64,000 nucleotides of DNA from Novosphingobium meiothermophilum (GTDB lineage Bacteria > Pseudomonadota > Alphaproteobacteria > Sphingomonadales > Sphingomonadaceae), in contig NZ_QGHL01000017.1 in assembly GCF_003171715.1 (NCBI RefSeq), positions 62,001 to 126,000 on the forward strand, written 5' to 3'. A program made the translations under genes and the position numbers. The notes beneath the pieces are model-generated. The model was given only the letters and a program-made list of their open reading frames with translations. It was not told the DNA's origin and made no database searches. Below, in pieces: positions 22,104 to 31,106 of the stretch. Each line of letters opens with the position of its first letter. Positions within the stretch are counted from its first letter, which is position 1.

Positions 22104-23525
22104 ATGCTCGACGCGATCAATCCCCACGGCCTGCCCCACGCCTGCGAAGGCGAGGATCTGGCCGCGGTCCGCTGCCCCGATGCGCCCAGCGTCCAGCAGA
22201 TCGTCGCCGCCGATGCCCTGCCCCCGCCGCCCGTGCTGGCAATGGAAGAGCCGGTCTTCCTGGGCACCGAACCGGTCAGCGTGAACCGCTATTTCGATCA
22301 GTCGATCTTCGAGGCCGAGATCGAGAAGATCTGGAAGAAGACCTGGCAATGGGTCTGCCGCGAGGACCACATCCCCGAACCGGGTGACTACTATACCTAT
22401 GAAGTCGCCCACCTTTCCTATGTCGTCGTCCGGCAGGACGACATGTCGGTGCGCGCCTTCGTCAATTCGTGCCTGCACCGCTCCACCAAGTTCAAGCGCG
22501 GCGAGGGCGTGGGATCAGGCGACAATCTGCGCTGCCCCTATCATGGCTGGACATGGAACAACGACGGCAGCCTTGCCTCGGTGCCCTGCGCGTGGGACTT
22601 CAAGCACGTCGATCCGGCAAGGAGCCGCCTTCCCGAAGCGCGCGTGGGCCACTGGGGCGGTTTCGTGTTCATCAATCCTTCGCCGGACGGGCCAAGCCTT
22701 GAAGAGTTCCTTGCCCCGCTGCCCGCACACTTCAAGGATTGGGACATCGCGAACCGCTACGTCGCCGTCCACGTTGCCAAGGAACTGCCCTGCAACTGGA
22801 AGACCGCGCAGGAAGCCTTCCTTGAATCCTACCATGTGCTGGAAACCCACCCGCAACTGCTCAAGGGCGTGGGCGATGCCAACGTGCAGTATGATTGCCA
22901 CTCCGATCACGTCACGCGCTTCTATGCCGCAAGCGGCGTCAACTCCCCCCACCTCGCCAACCCCCTCAGCGAAGAAGAACTCCTCGCCACGATGATCCTT
23001 GGCGACAAGGATTCGCGCGGGCAGGGCCTCAGCGTCGGCCCCGGAGAGACCGCGCGCACCGTCATGGCCCGCCACTTGCGCAAGGTCATGGGCGAGGCCT
23101 ACCGGTGCGATCTGTCGCACGTCTCGGACAGCGAGATGATCGACACGATCGAATACCACGTGTTCCCCAACATGGTGCTGTTCCCCGGCCTTTCGCTGCC
23201 GATGGTCTATCGCTTCCGCCCGATCGGGCTGGACCCCAACCGCACCCTGTTCGAAATCCTGTTCCTGCGCCCCAATCCCGCCGATGGCCGCGCGCCCGAA
23301 CCGCCCGAACCCTATCGCGTGGCCGAAGATGAAAGCTACGCCAGCGCGCCCGGCTTCGATCCGGCCATGGGCCACGTTTACGATCAGGATACCGATAACC
23401 TGCGCGCCCAGCAGGCCGGTTTCCGCGCGAGCGCCACCGGGGTGCAGCAGCTTGGCAACTATCAGGAATCGCGCATCCGGCACTTCCAGATGGTGATCGA
23501 CAAGTATCTGGCGGCGGAGGACTGA
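22104..23525 (+). CDS. Rieske-type oxygenase, alpha subunit (2 of 5)
   Basis: A 473-residue oxygenase component. The Rieske cluster ligands are Cys123-x-His125 and Cys144-x2-His147; the mononuclear iron site NWKTAQEAFLESYHVLETH gives Glu241, His244 and His249. About 60 extra residues precede the usual N-terminus. It is most similar within the window to the one at 34157 (shared CLHR, PC-WDFKH, WGG and C-terminal YQE-RI-F segments). Four base pairs after its stop begins a SnoaL-like gene that could act as a small beta-type subunit. A perfect palindromic operator lies just upstream. Confidence 0.93.
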   Translation: MLDAINPHGLPHACEGEDLAAVRCPDAPSVQQIVAADALPPPPVLAMEEPVFLGTEPVSVNRYFDQSIFEAEIEKIWKKTWQWVCREDHIPEPGDYYTYEVAHLSYVVVRQDDMSVRAFVNSCLHRSTKFKRGEGVGSGDNLRCPYHGWTWNNDGSLASVPCAWDFKHVDPARSRLPEARVGHWGGFVFINPSPDGPSLEEFLAPLPAHFKDWDIANRYVAVHVAKELPCNWKTAQEAFLESYHVLETHPQLLKGVGDANVQYDCHSDHVTRFYAASGVNSPHLANPLSEEELLATMILGDKDSRGQGLSVGPGETARTVMARHLRKVMGEAYRCDLSHVSDSEMIDTIEYHVFPNMVLFPGLSLPMVYRFRPIGLDPNRTLFEILFLRPNPADGRAPEPPEPYRVAEDESYASAPGFDPAMGHVYDQDTDNLRAQQAGFRASATGVQQLGNYQESRIRHFQMVIDKYLAAED

Positions 23526-23529
23526 GCCG

Positions 23530-24048
23530 ATGGCATTCGACATGGAAGCCGAACTGCGCGACCTGTGCGCCCGCCGCGACATTCACGACGCGCTGTGCCG
23601 CTACATGCGCGGGCAGGACCGGCTTGACCCCGAACTGCACCGCAGCGCCTTCCATGATGATGCCTGGGTCGATTGCGGGCTGATGCAGGGCAGCGCCGAC
23701 GAGTTCGTGGCCTTTGCGCAAGGCTTCCTTGCCGATCTCGACGGCAGCCAGCACATCATCGGGCAGGCGCAGATCGATGTGCGCGGGACAGAAGCATCCG
23801 GCGAAGTCTATTTCTACGCATGGCACCGCCTGCGCGAGGCGGACGGCCCCAAGGACCTCATCGTGGCGGGCCGATACGTGGACGAATATACCTGCAAGAA
23901 TGGGCAGTGGCGTATCAGCCGCCGCCGGGAAATAGTGGACTGGGCGCGAACCGACCCGGCCGCCGACGGATTTCTTGAAGGCAATCCGCTGGTCCGTCCG
24001 GGCAGGCGCGGAACCGACTTCAGCCAGACCCGCGACTGGCCGGTGTGA
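23530..24048 (+). CDS. SnoaL-like protein, possible beta-type partner of a Rieske oxygenase
   Basis: A 172-residue NTF2-fold protein. The ARRDIHDALCRYMRGQDRLDPELHRSAF opening and YVDEYTCKNGQWRISRRREIVDW end are family features. Ring-hydroxylating dioxygenase beta subunits and scytalone dehydratase-like enzymes share this fold. Its position, 4 bp after one Rieske gene and 25 bp before another, supports either a structural beta subunit or an isomerase/dehydratase acting on their product. The size is at the upper end of single-domain SnoaL proteins. Confidence 0.8.
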   Translation: MAFDMEAELRDLCARRDIHDALCRYMRGQDRLDPELHRSAFHDDAWVDCGLMQGSADEFVAFAQGFLADLDGSQHIIGQAQIDVRGTEASGEVYFYAWHRLREADGPKDLIVAGRYVDEYTCKNGQWRISRRREIVDWARTDPAADGFLEGNPLVRPGRRGTDFSQTRDWPV

Positions 24049-24073
24049 AGCCAAGAGGATTGAGGACGCCGCA

Positions 24074-25408
24074 ATGACCGTTCACGAAACGATTTCCCGC
24101 TATTCCCCGGAGTTCGACGTTGCCGTGCGCGGCGATGTCATCACCGCCGACCGCTACATCACGCGCGAGTGGATGGAGCTTGAGCACAAGCACCTCTGGC
24201 CCAAGGTCTGGCATCTGGGCGGCGTGCTGGCCGATCTTGAGGAAGAGGGCGATTTCATCCGCCACAACTTCGGCAAGGAATCGGTCGTCATGGTCCGTCA
24301 GGCCGACGGCAGCGTGAAGGCGTTCTACAACACCTGCCCGCATCGCGGGAACCGGCTTGTCCTTGGCGATGTGGGTTCGGCCCCGCGCCTGACCTGCGGC
24401 TATCACGGCTGGCAGTTCGATCCCGATGGCACGCTGGTCCATGTGCAGGATCCCGATGATTTCGCGGGCGGCAACCCCTGCGGCAAGGTCAGGCTGTCGG
24501 AGCTGCGCTGCGACACATGGGGACCGTTCGTGTTCTGGTGCATGGACGATGACGTTGCCCCCCTGCACGAATGGCTCTGGCCCTATACCGAGCGTCTGGC
24601 CGGCTACAAGCTCGACAACTGGGTCCGCGTTCTGAACGTTTCGGCGGACTGCGATTTCAACTGGAAGATCATCCGCGACAACTTCAACGAGAGCTACCAC
24701 CTTCCCACGATCCACCCCGAACTGGCCACCTTCATCAACGATGGCCTGCCGACCACCGTTTTCGAGATGTATGAGAACGGCCACAACGCGATGTGGATGA
24801 TCGGCCATCAGGCCACGAGCCGGAAGGACTACGTCAGCGGCGATGTGCCGCCGGGACTTTACGAAGCAGCCGAGGCATGGGGCATCGATCCCAGGGAGTA
24901 TCGCGGCCGCACCGCCGACATCCGCGAGGCCGTCATCAAGGCCAAGCGCGAGCGCGGCGCCGAGATGGGCTATGACTATTCGGGCATGACCGACCAGCAG
25001 CTCGTGGACTATTTCCACTGCACGCTGTTCCCCAATCTGACGATCACGATGTCGCCCGAACAGTGCCAGATCCTGCGCACCGAACCGCACCCCACCGATC
25101 CCGAAAAGTGCGTGTTCCAGCACTGGTGCCTCTATCCGCCGAACGCCAAGATGAGCGAAGTCATCACCCCTGTCGGTCCGGCGCCGCTCAGACATGACGC
25201 GATTGCGCGCCACTCGGTCTATGGCGATGGCGTGTCGCTGGGCTTCGTGGCCGATCAGGATCTGTCGATCGGCACCACGCAGCAGCAGGGCCTCAATTCG
25301 CGCGGGTTCAAGGGCTGCATCCTGCCGGGGCAGGAAAAGCGGGTGCAGCGCTTCCATGAAAAGCTGAACGACATGGTGCTGGGCCGTCCGACGACGGCCG
25401 AGGGCTGA
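24074..25408 (+). CDS. Rieske-type oxygenase, alpha subunit (3 of 5)
   Basis: A 444-residue oxygenase. Rieske ligands are Cys88-x-His90 and Cys108-x2-His111; the iron site is NWKIIRDNFNESYHLPTIH with Glu206, His209 and His214. It is close to the oxygenase at 26616: both have VQD, GNPCGK, FEMY and a TQQQGL near the C-terminus, so they probably arose by duplication. The ATG at 24074, 25 bp after the SnoaL stop and with GAGGA about 8 bp upstream, was chosen over a longer frame that overlaps the previous gene. Confidence 0.93.
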   Translation: MTVHETISRYSPEFDVAVRGDVITADRYITREWMELEHKHLWPKVWHLGGVLADLEEEGDFIRHNFGKESVVMVRQADGSVKAFYNTCPHRGNRLVLGDVGSAPRLTCGYHGWQFDPDGTLVHVQDPDDFAGGNPCGKVRLSELRCDTWGPFVFWCMDDDVAPLHEWLWPYTERLAGYKLDNWVRVLNVSADCDFNWKIIRDNFNESYHLPTIHPELATFINDGLPTTVFEMYENGHNAMWMIGHQATSRKDYVSGDVPPGLYEAAEAWGIDPREYRGRTADIREAVIKAKRERGAEMGYDYSGMTDQQLVDYFHCTLFPNLTITMSPEQCQILRTEPHPTDPEKCVFQHWCLYPPNAKMSEVITPVGPAPLRHDAIARHSVYGDGVSLGFVADQDLSIGTTQQQGLNSRGFKGCILPGQEKRVQRFHEKLNDMVLGRPTTAEG

Positions 25409-25447
25409 CCTTCGGCGCATCCGCCGACCGAACCGGAAAGAACGACG

Positions 25448-25999
25448 ATGAACCCTATCACCATCACGCCGGGCCAGACCGGGCCTCATGTCATGCAGGC
25501 CGCGTTCATCGTCGAGGATGTGGAGGCCGCGGCGAAGGCATGGATCGCGGCCACCGGCATCGGTCCGTTCTTCATGGTGCCGCATATCGAACTGGCCGAG
25601 GCCACCTATCGCGGCGAGCCTTCGGCCGGGATCGATTTCTCGGTGGCGCTGGCGCAATCGGGCGGGGTGCAGATCGAGCTGATCCAGCAGCACTGCGACC
25701 GCCCCAGCGCCTACCGCGATACCATTGCCAAGGGTGAAAGCGGCTTTCACCACTTCTGCATCTACACCGCCGATTACGATGCCTGCCGCCAGCGCTACGT
25801 CGATCAGGGCTTTGCCGTGGCCATCGATGGCAAGTTCGGCGCCATGCGCTTCTGCTATGTCGATACCGCAAAGGCGCTGGGCTGCATGATCGAGATCGTC
25901 GAGGAGGACGAGAACCAGACCTCGGCCTTCACCCGCATTGCCGAGGGCGCAGCGAACTGGGACGGCGTGACCGACCCGATCCGCCCCCTGTTCACCTGA
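25448..25999 (+). CDS. VOC (glyoxalase/bleomycin-resistance fold) family protein
   Basis: A 183-residue protein with two betaalphabetabetabeta modules. Candidate metal ligands are His14 (GPHVMQ), Glu in VQIELIQQ, His in SGFHHFCIY and Glu in CMIEIVEE, the arrangement of metal-dependent VOC enzymes. A close paralogue lies at 54894. VOC enzymes include extradiol dioxygenases, isomerases and epimerases; this length and pattern suit a lyase/isomerase or methylmalonyl-CoA-epimerase-like role more than a classic extradiol dioxygenase. It sits in the same transcription unit as the Rieske gene. Confidence 0.85.
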   Translation: MNPITITPGQTGPHVMQAAFIVEDVEAAAKAWIAATGIGPFFMVPHIELAEATYRGEPSAGIDFSVALAQSGGVQIELIQQHCDRPSAYRDTIAKGESGFHHFCIYTADYDACRQRYVDQGFAVAIDGKFGAMRFCYVDTAKALGCMIEIVEEDENQTSAFTRIAEGAANWDGVTDPIRPLFT

Positions 26000-26036
26000 T
26001 TTTGTTCTTCTATTGTTCTTGTTGCCAACAAGCTAT

Positions 26037-26052
26037 GTTTCCCTGGGGAAAC
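26037..26052. promoter_or_regulatory. Inverted repeat GTTTCCC-N2-GGGAAAC
   Basis: Perfect 7-bp arms separated by TG, in the gap between the VOC and SnoaL genes and about 40 bp upstream of the SnoaL start. CTTGTT/AACAAG also forms a small repeat just before it, and AACCTAA follows at 26064. It could be an operator for a separate promoter of the 26091-31031 group. Confidence 0.45.
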
Positions 26053-26090
26053 GGCCGGGCGATAACCTAAGTATCTGAGAGGATTGAATA

Positions 26091-26537
26091 ATGCAGTGCC
26101 CGATCGAAGACCGCCTTGCCATTCAGGATCTGATGATCGCCTATGCCCACGCGGTTGATACGGTAAGCGATATCGACGCGGTGCTTGAAGTCTTCACCGA
26201 GGATGCGGTGTTCGATCTTTCGGGCATCGGCCTTGCCCCGCAGCATGGCCACGAAGGCATCCGCGCGTTCTTCACCAACGTGTTTGCCAACATGGCGCAC
26301 CACGCCCATTACCTGACGAACTTCGCGCTGACCGGCTATGATGGCGATACCGCCTCGATGCGCGCCTATGTCATCGGCATGGGTATCGGCAAGGACGGAA
26401 AGGATGTGACCGTCAATGGCCGCTATTTCTTCGAGGTGCGCCGCACCGATGCCGCCGCCCATCGCGGGTGGAAGGCCACGCGCTATACGATGGATTTCCT
26501 GATGCCGCTTTCCGGCACGCTCGACAACGCCAAGTAA
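26091..26537 (+). CDS. SnoaL-like (NTF2 fold) protein
   Basis: A 148-residue single-domain protein. IEDRLAIQDLMIAYAHAVDTVSDIDAVLEVFTEDAVFD is a typical opening of the SnoaL_4 group, and GRYFFEVRR is the matching central strand. AGAGGATTG upstream supports the ATG at 26091. A candidate operator lies about 40 bp before it. It may provide isomerase or dehydratase activity for the product of the adjacent Rieske oxygenases; the reaction is unknown. Confidence 0.82.
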   Translation: MQCPIEDRLAIQDLMIAYAHAVDTVSDIDAVLEVFTEDAVFDLSGIGLAPQHGHEGIRAFFTNVFANMAHHAHYLTNFALTGYDGDTASMRAYVIGMGIGKDGKDVTVNGRYFFEVRRTDAAAHRGWKATRYTMDFLMPLSGTLDNAK

Positions 26538-26569
26538 CTATAAAACAGACAAAAATCAGCCATCACCCA

Positions 26570-26597
26570 GTCCGGCTCCGCGGGGAGAGCGCCGGAC
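26570..26597 (+). other. Hairpin in the leader of Rieske gene 4
   Basis: GTCCGGC at 26570-26576 pairs with GCCGGAC at 26591-26597 around a 14-base loop, just before the AGGAG ribosome-binding site at 26601-26605. It may shape translation or mRNA processing between the SnoaL and Rieske genes. Confidence 0.4.
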
Positions 26598-26615
26598 GAC
26601 AGGAGAGCCTTGCCC

Positions 26616-27974
26616 ATGACAACCTATCTGGCCGTCCCCGAAGCACAGGCGGACTATCCCACCCATCCTTCGGCCCGGTTCCCCGCCGCGCGCGGCGATG
26701 CCATCATCGGCGACCGCTACTGGTCGAAGGACTTCGCGCAAGCCGAATGGGAGCACATGTGGAAGCGCGTGTGGCACGTGGGCGGGCGCACCAGCCAGCT
26801 TGAGGAACCGGGCGATTTCATCACCCACAATTTCCTGCGCCAGTCGGTCATCATGGTGCGCCAGCGCGACGGCGGCATCCGCGCCTTCCATAACGTGTGC
26901 CGCCATCGTGGCAACCGGCTGGTGGCCGTGGCCGAAGGCGGCGTGGCCGACCATTTCACCTGCCCCTATCACGGCTGGAAATGGAACATCGACGGCGCGC
27001 TCGACCATGTGCAGGATGCCGAGGATTTTCCGCAGGGCAACCCCTGCGGCAAGCTGCGCATGGCCGAAGTGCCCTGCGAGACCTGGGGCGGGTTCATCTT
27101 CTACAGCTTTGATCCCAATGCCGTGCCGCTGATGGAATACCTCGATCCCATCCCGGAACTGCTGAAGAACCGCGATCTGGCAAACTGGAAGCGCGTGGTG
27201 TGGCGCACGCTGCGCGTCAACACCAACTGGAAGTTCGCCTCCGACAACTTCAACGAAGCCTATCACATCCCGGCCGTGCATCCCCAGTTCGAAGGGATGA
27301 TCGACGATCACTATTCCACCACCGTGTTCGAGATGTATCCCGCCGGGCACAACCGCATGATCGAGAAGCTGCAACCTTCAAGCCGCTATCCCGATGCGCA
27401 GCAGATCAAGCCGCTGTGGGCCGAAGTGCTGAAGGAATGGGATCTTGATCCGGCAGACTTCGAAGGCCGGGCGCAGGAGGGCCGCATCGCCTTGCAGCAG
27501 GCCCGGCGCCGGCTGGGGCCGCAGCGCGGGTTCACGCATTTCGAGAAGCTCGACGATGCGGAACTGACCGACCAGTTCCACCACACCTGCTTTCCCAACT
27601 TCACCATCACCGGCACGCCCGAAGGGCTGCACGTGTTCCGCACCGAACCCGATGTGGAAGACCCCAACTGGTCGACCTTCGATTACTGGTATCTTGCCCC
27701 AAAGGTGAGCCAGCCCGATGGCAGCGCCGCGCCGGTGCCCACGCTTTACGGCCTGCGCCCGTGGGAAGAGGCCGAGCACCAGTCGGGCGACTTTGCCGCC
27801 TACAGCGCCGAGATTCCGCAGGGCGATTTCCTGATACAGGATCTGGACGTGGCGGTGACGCAGCAGCAGGGCCTGCATTCGCTGGGCCACGGCGATGCCT
27901 ATCTGGCGCGGCAGGAAACCCGCGTCCGCCGCTTTCACGAAGTTCTCAACGACTATCTGGAGGGGCGGCGCTGA
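26616..27974 (+). CDS. Rieske-type oxygenase, alpha subunit (4 of 5)
   Basis: A 452-residue oxygenase. Rieske ligands are Cys95-x-His97 and Cys116-x2-His119; the iron site is NWKFASDNFNEAYHIPAVH with Glu214, His217 and His222. It is the close relative of the oxygenase at 24074. The ATG at 26616 has AGGAGA about 9 bp upstream; a TTG two codons earlier is too close to that site. It is followed after about 45 bp by an exported flavoprotein gene, apparently in the same operon. Confidence 0.93.
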   Translation: MTTYLAVPEAQADYPTHPSARFPAARGDAIIGDRYWSKDFAQAEWEHMWKRVWHVGGRTSQLEEPGDFITHNFLRQSVIMVRQRDGGIRAFHNVCRHRGNRLVAVAEGGVADHFTCPYHGWKWNIDGALDHVQDAEDFPQGNPCGKLRMAEVPCETWGGFIFYSFDPNAVPLMEYLDPIPELLKNRDLANWKRVVWRTLRVNTNWKFASDNFNEAYHIPAVHPQFEGMIDDHYSTTVFEMYPAGHNRMIEKLQPSSRYPDAQQIKPLWAEVLKEWDLDPADFEGRAQEGRIALQQARRRLGPQRGFTHFEKLDDAELTDQFHHTCFPNFTITGTPEGLHVFRTEPDVEDPNWSTFDYWYLAPKVSQPDGSAAPVPTLYGLRPWEEAEHQSGDFAAYSAEIPQGDFLIQDLDVAVTQQQGLHSLGHGDAYLARQETRVRRFHEVLNDYLEGRR

Positions 27975-28018
27975 GCCGTCCCTGATCCCAGACCAACGAA
28001 GCACGGGAGACGCATGAC

Positions 28019-29788
28019 ATGACCCAGACCACCAAGGGCATCAGCCAGAAGGGAATCCAGCGCCGCCAGATGCTGGCAGGAGCGGGCCTGACCGCCGCCG
28101 TTGCCGCCACCGGCGGTATCGCCACGGCCGCTGCGGCGCAGGACAGCGTGCAGGGCTGGGACCATGAATGCGATCTGCTGTGCGTGGGCAGCGGCGCCGC
28201 GGCAGGCACTGCCGCTGTCACCGCGCTGGCGGCAGGCGCCAGGGTGCTGATGGTGGAAAAGATGCCGATCCTTGGCGGCACCACCGCCAAATCGGGCGGG
28301 GTGACGTGGATCTTCAACCACTTCATCCTGCGCGAACAGGGCATTGCCGATCCCAAGGCCGATGCCCTGCGCTATGTCGTGCGCTATGGCTATCCGCGCC
28401 AATACAACCCCAACAGCCCGACGCTGGGCCTTGATGAAACGCACTTCGGCGTGGTCGAGGCGTTCTACGATCATGGCGCGGCGGCCATCGACCACTTGCG
28501 CGAGCTGGGCGCGGTGCAGTTCAAGCAGTTCCGCCTGTTTCAGGTTGACAAGCCCGCGCCCGACTATGCCGACCACCTGCCCGAAAACAAGGTGCCCACC
28601 GGCCGCGCGCTGGAACCGGCGGTCGGTTCAGGCTCGTCGCAGGGCGGGGGCAGCCTTGCCTCGCAGATGCACGCCTACCTGAAGGCCAAGGGCACGCCCA
28701 TCCTCACGCGCACGCGCGTGACGCGGCTCATCAAGGACGCATCGGGCCGCGTGATCGGCGCCGAGGCAAAGCAGACCGTTTCCGGGCAGGGCGAAAAGAT
28801 CATCCGCATCAAGGCCAACAAGGGCGTGGTCTTCGGCACGGGCGGCTACAGCCACAACGTGGCCCTGTGCGACATGCACCAGCCCGCGGTCTATGGTTCG
28901 TGCTCAACCCCCGGATCGACCGGCGATTTCCTGCCGATCGCGCAGGAAGCGGGCGCGATGATGGGCAATCTGGGCCTTGGCTGGCGCACGCAGGTGGTGC
29001 TGGGCGAAGCGCTGAAGACGCGCGGCATCGGCCTTGGCGCCTTTGTGCTGCCGGGGGATTCGATGATCCTCGTCAACAAGTATGGCAAGCGCGTGGTCAA
29101 CGAGAAGCGCGACTACAACGACCGCACCATGGCGCACTTCAGCTATGACCCGGCGCACGAGGAATATCCCAACCACCTGATGTTCATGCTGTTCGACGAA
29201 CGCAGCATCGATGCCTTCGGCGGGGCCTTCCCCTTCCCCGTGAACAAGGCCGAACAGCCCCACCTGATCGAAGGCATGACCTGGGACGAGGTGTTTGCAA
29301 AGATCGACGCGCAACTGGCCGGATGGCAGGACCGCACCGGCGGCGTGCGGCTGGCGCCGGAGTTCTCGGCCAATGCCAAGGCCGCGATCAGCGCGTTCAA
29401 CGGTTATGCGAAGAAGGGCGTCGATCCGGAATTCGGACGGGGCAAGTATCTTTATGACCGCGAATGGCACCTGCTGTTTTCGGCCCGGCGCGAAGGCACC
29501 CGGCAGCCGGAAAACCCCTTCCCCAACAATACCATGCACCCGTTCGCCCCCAAGGGCCCGTATTACGCGATCGTGCTTGCGCCGGGCACGCTGGATACGG
29601 CAGGCGGCCCGCAGATCAACGCCAATGCGCAGGTGCTGGGCGCGAACGGACAGCCGATCCCCGGTCTTTATGCCGCGGGCAACTGCGTGGCCGCGCCCAC
29701 GGGCCAGGCCTATCTGGGCGCGGGCGGCACCATCGGCCCGGCCGTGACTTTCGGCTATATCGCGGGCCGCCACGCGGTGCGGGCATGA
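28019..29788 (+). CDS. Tat-exported FAD-binding oxidoreductase (fumarate reductase/ketosteroid dehydrogenase family)
   Basis: A 589-residue flavoprotein. The N-terminus has a twin-arginine signal (GIQRRQMLAGAGL, then a hydrophobic stretch ending ATAAAAQ). The FAD motif CVGSGAAAGTAA and the GGTTAKSGG loop identify the fumarate reductase flavoprotein/3-ketosteroid Delta1-dehydrogenase superfamily; C-terminal GLYAAGNCVAAPTGQAYLGAGGTIGPAVTFG is the second FAD contact. The gene overlaps a lipoprotein cytochrome c gene (ATGA), so it probably acts as a periplasmic dehydrogenase passing electrons to that cytochrome. A periplasmic location is unusual for ketosteroid dehydrogenase-like enzymes. Substrate unknown. 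Confidence 0.9.
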   Translation: MTQTTKGISQKGIQRRQMLAGAGLTAAVAATGGIATAAAAQDSVQGWDHECDLLCVGSGAAAGTAAVTALAAGARVLMVEKMPILGGTTAKSGGVTWIFNHFILREQGIADPKADALRYVVRYGYPRQYNPNSPTLGLDETHFGVVEAFYDHGAAAIDHLRELGAVQFKQFRLFQVDKPAPDYADHLPENKVPTGRALEPAVGSGSSQGGGSLASQMHAYLKAKGTPILTRTRVTRLIKDASGRVIGAEAKQTVSGQGEKIIRIKANKGVVFGTGGYSHNVALCDMHQPAVYGSCSTPGSTGDFLPIAQEAGAMMGNLGLGWRTQVVLGEALKTRGIGLGAFVLPGDSMILVNKYGKRVVNEKRDYNDRTMAHFSYDPAHEEYPNHLMFMLFDERSIDAFGGAFPFPVNKAEQPHLIEGMTWDEVFAKIDAQLAGWQDRTGGVRLAPEFSANAKAAISAFNGYAKKGVDPEFGRGKYLYDREWHLLFSARREGTRQPENPFPNNTMHPFAPKGPYYAIVLAPGTLDTAGGPQINANAQVLGANGQPIPGLYAAGNCVAAPTGQAYLGAGGTIGPAVTFGYIAGRHAVRA

Positions 29789-30258
29789 AGCGCGGACTGA
29801 TCCTTGCAGGCGCGGCGCTGCTGGCGGCGGGCTGCGCCGCCGTGGCGCAGGAGCCTGTGCTGCCCGAACCTGCATCGGCCGAACCTGCATCGGCTGAACC
29901 TGCATCGGCTGAACCGGCGACGGCGGCAGGGGCAAGTGTTTCCTATGCCGCCGATATCGTGCCGCTGCTGGAAAGCCAGTGCGCCACGTGCCACCTCACC
30001 GGCGAGGAGGCGGGCGGCATGGCGCTGGTGGGCGACATGGCCATCGCATCGCTGGTGGGCCAGCCTGCCGAGGAAGCACCGGGCCTGATGCGCGTGGTGG
30101 CAGGCGATCCCGACCGGTCCTATCTGGTAATGAAGCTGGAGGGCACGCATATTGCAAACGGCGGCGCGGGCGCGCAGATGCCGTTTGGCGCGCCGCCGCT
30201 GACCGCGGCCGAAATTGCCACGGTGCGCGCATGGATCGCGCAAGGAGCGCGCCCGTGA
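29785..30258 (+). CDS. Lipoprotein c-type cytochrome
   Basis: A 157-residue protein. The signal peptide ends in a lipobox LLAAGC with Cys17 as lipidation site. A spacer of four PASAE-type pentapeptides follows, encoded by 15-bp tandem repeats at 29866-29925. One haem site, Cys66-x2-Cys69-His70, is followed by a fold like the planctomycete-type cytochrome c domain, with QMPFGAPPL as possible Met ligand. It overlaps the flavoprotein stop (ATGA at 29785-29788) and the next SDR start (GTGA), which ties all three. It would be the membrane-anchored electron acceptor for the flavoprotein. Confidence 0.88.
   Translation: MKRGLILAGAALLAAGCAAVAQEPVLPEPASAEPASAEPASAEPATAAGASVSYAADIVPLLESQCATCHLTGEEAGGMALVGDMAIASLVGQPAEEAPGLMRVVAGDPDRSYLVMKLEGTHIANGGAGAQMPFGAPPLTAAEIATVRAWIAQGARP
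29866..29925 (+). repeat. 15-bp tandem repeat in the cytochrome lipoprotein linker
   Basis: Three near-identical units of GAACCTGCATCGGC[C/T] at 29866, 29881 and 29896 and a fourth diverged unit at 29911. They encode the repeated Glu-Pro-Ala-Ser-Ala spacer. Near identity at the DNA level points to recent slipped-strand duplication, so linker length may vary between strains. Confidence 0.85.
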
Positions 30259-31031
30259 ACCCCGGCCGCGTATCGCTGGAAGGCAGGGTGGCCATCGTGA
30301 CCGGCGCGGGCGTGGGCATGGGTGCCGCCACCGCGCGCCTCCTGGCCGCGCGCGGGGCCAGGGTCATCGTCTCGGACATCAACCCGGCCACCGCCGCCGC
30401 CACCGCCGAGGCCATCCGCGCCCAAGGCGGCACGGCGCACGCCGTGCAGACCGATGTGGCCGACGAAACGGCTGTCGAAGCGATGGTGGCCGAAACCGTT
30501 GCCACTTTTGGCAGGCTGGACTGCGCGGTGAACAACGCGGCGATCACGCCCGATGTCCTGCCCATCCACGAAGCCGACATGGCCGTGTTCGACAGGGTGC
30601 TGGCGGTTGATCTGCGCGGGGTGATGCTGTGCATGAAATACGAGATCCGGCAGATGCTGGCGCAGGGCGGGCCGGGGGCCATCGTCAATATCGGTTCAGT
30701 CAGTTCGGTCCGTCCGCAGCCGAACAATGCGGCCTATGTGGCGGCAAAGCACGGGGTGATCGGCCTGACGCGGACGGGCAGCCTTGAATATGCCCCGCGC
30801 GGCATCCGCGTGAATGCAGTGCTGCCGGGCGCGATCGACACTCCCATGCTGCGCGGCGCGCTGGAGACAACGGGCTTTACCGAAGAGGAGTTCGCCCCCG
30901 CGCTCAGCCTGTTCGGACGGTTCGGGCGGCCGGAGGAAGTGGCCGAGGCAAGCGCGTGGCTTTGTTCGGATGCGGCCAGCTATGTGACGGGCCACAGCCT
31001 TGCCGTGGAAGGCGGCTACCTCAGCCGCTGA
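30255..31031 (+). CDS. Short-chain dehydrogenase/reductase (SDR)
   Basis: A 258-residue classical SDR. It has TGAGVGMG, Asp in VIVSDINPA (NAD preference), NNAA, NIGSVSS with the catalytic Ser, YVAAK, PGAIDTPM and a C-terminal EGGYLSR. The GTG start overlaps the cytochrome stop (GTGA at 30255-30258), so it is translationally coupled. With the exported flavoprotein and cytochrome it probably completes one oxidation sequence, though this enzyme is cytoplasmic. Confidence 0.9.
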   Translation: MNPGRVSLEGRVAIVTGAGVGMGAATARLLAARGARVIVSDINPATAAATAEAIRAQGGTAHAVQTDVADETAVEAMVAETVATFGRLDCAVNNAAITPDVLPIHEADMAVFDRVLAVDLRGVMLCMKYEIRQMLAQGGPGAIVNIGSVSSVRPQPNNAAYVAAKHGVIGLTRTGSLEYAPRGIRVNAVLPGAIDTPMLRGALETTGFTEEEFAPALSLFGRFGRPEEVAEASAWLCSDAASYVTGHSLAVEGGYLSR

Positions 31032-31106
31032 CGGCGACGGCCCGACCGGCACGGGTTGACCAGGGCGGGCGGCTGCGCGCATGGCTGGCGCTGCAAGGAG
31101 TGAGCC

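Noticed and set aside
28014..28022. ATG-ACA-TGA mini-frame just before the exported flavoprotein
   Set aside because: Two codons only; it comes from the overlapping ATGACATGAC at the flavoprotein start.
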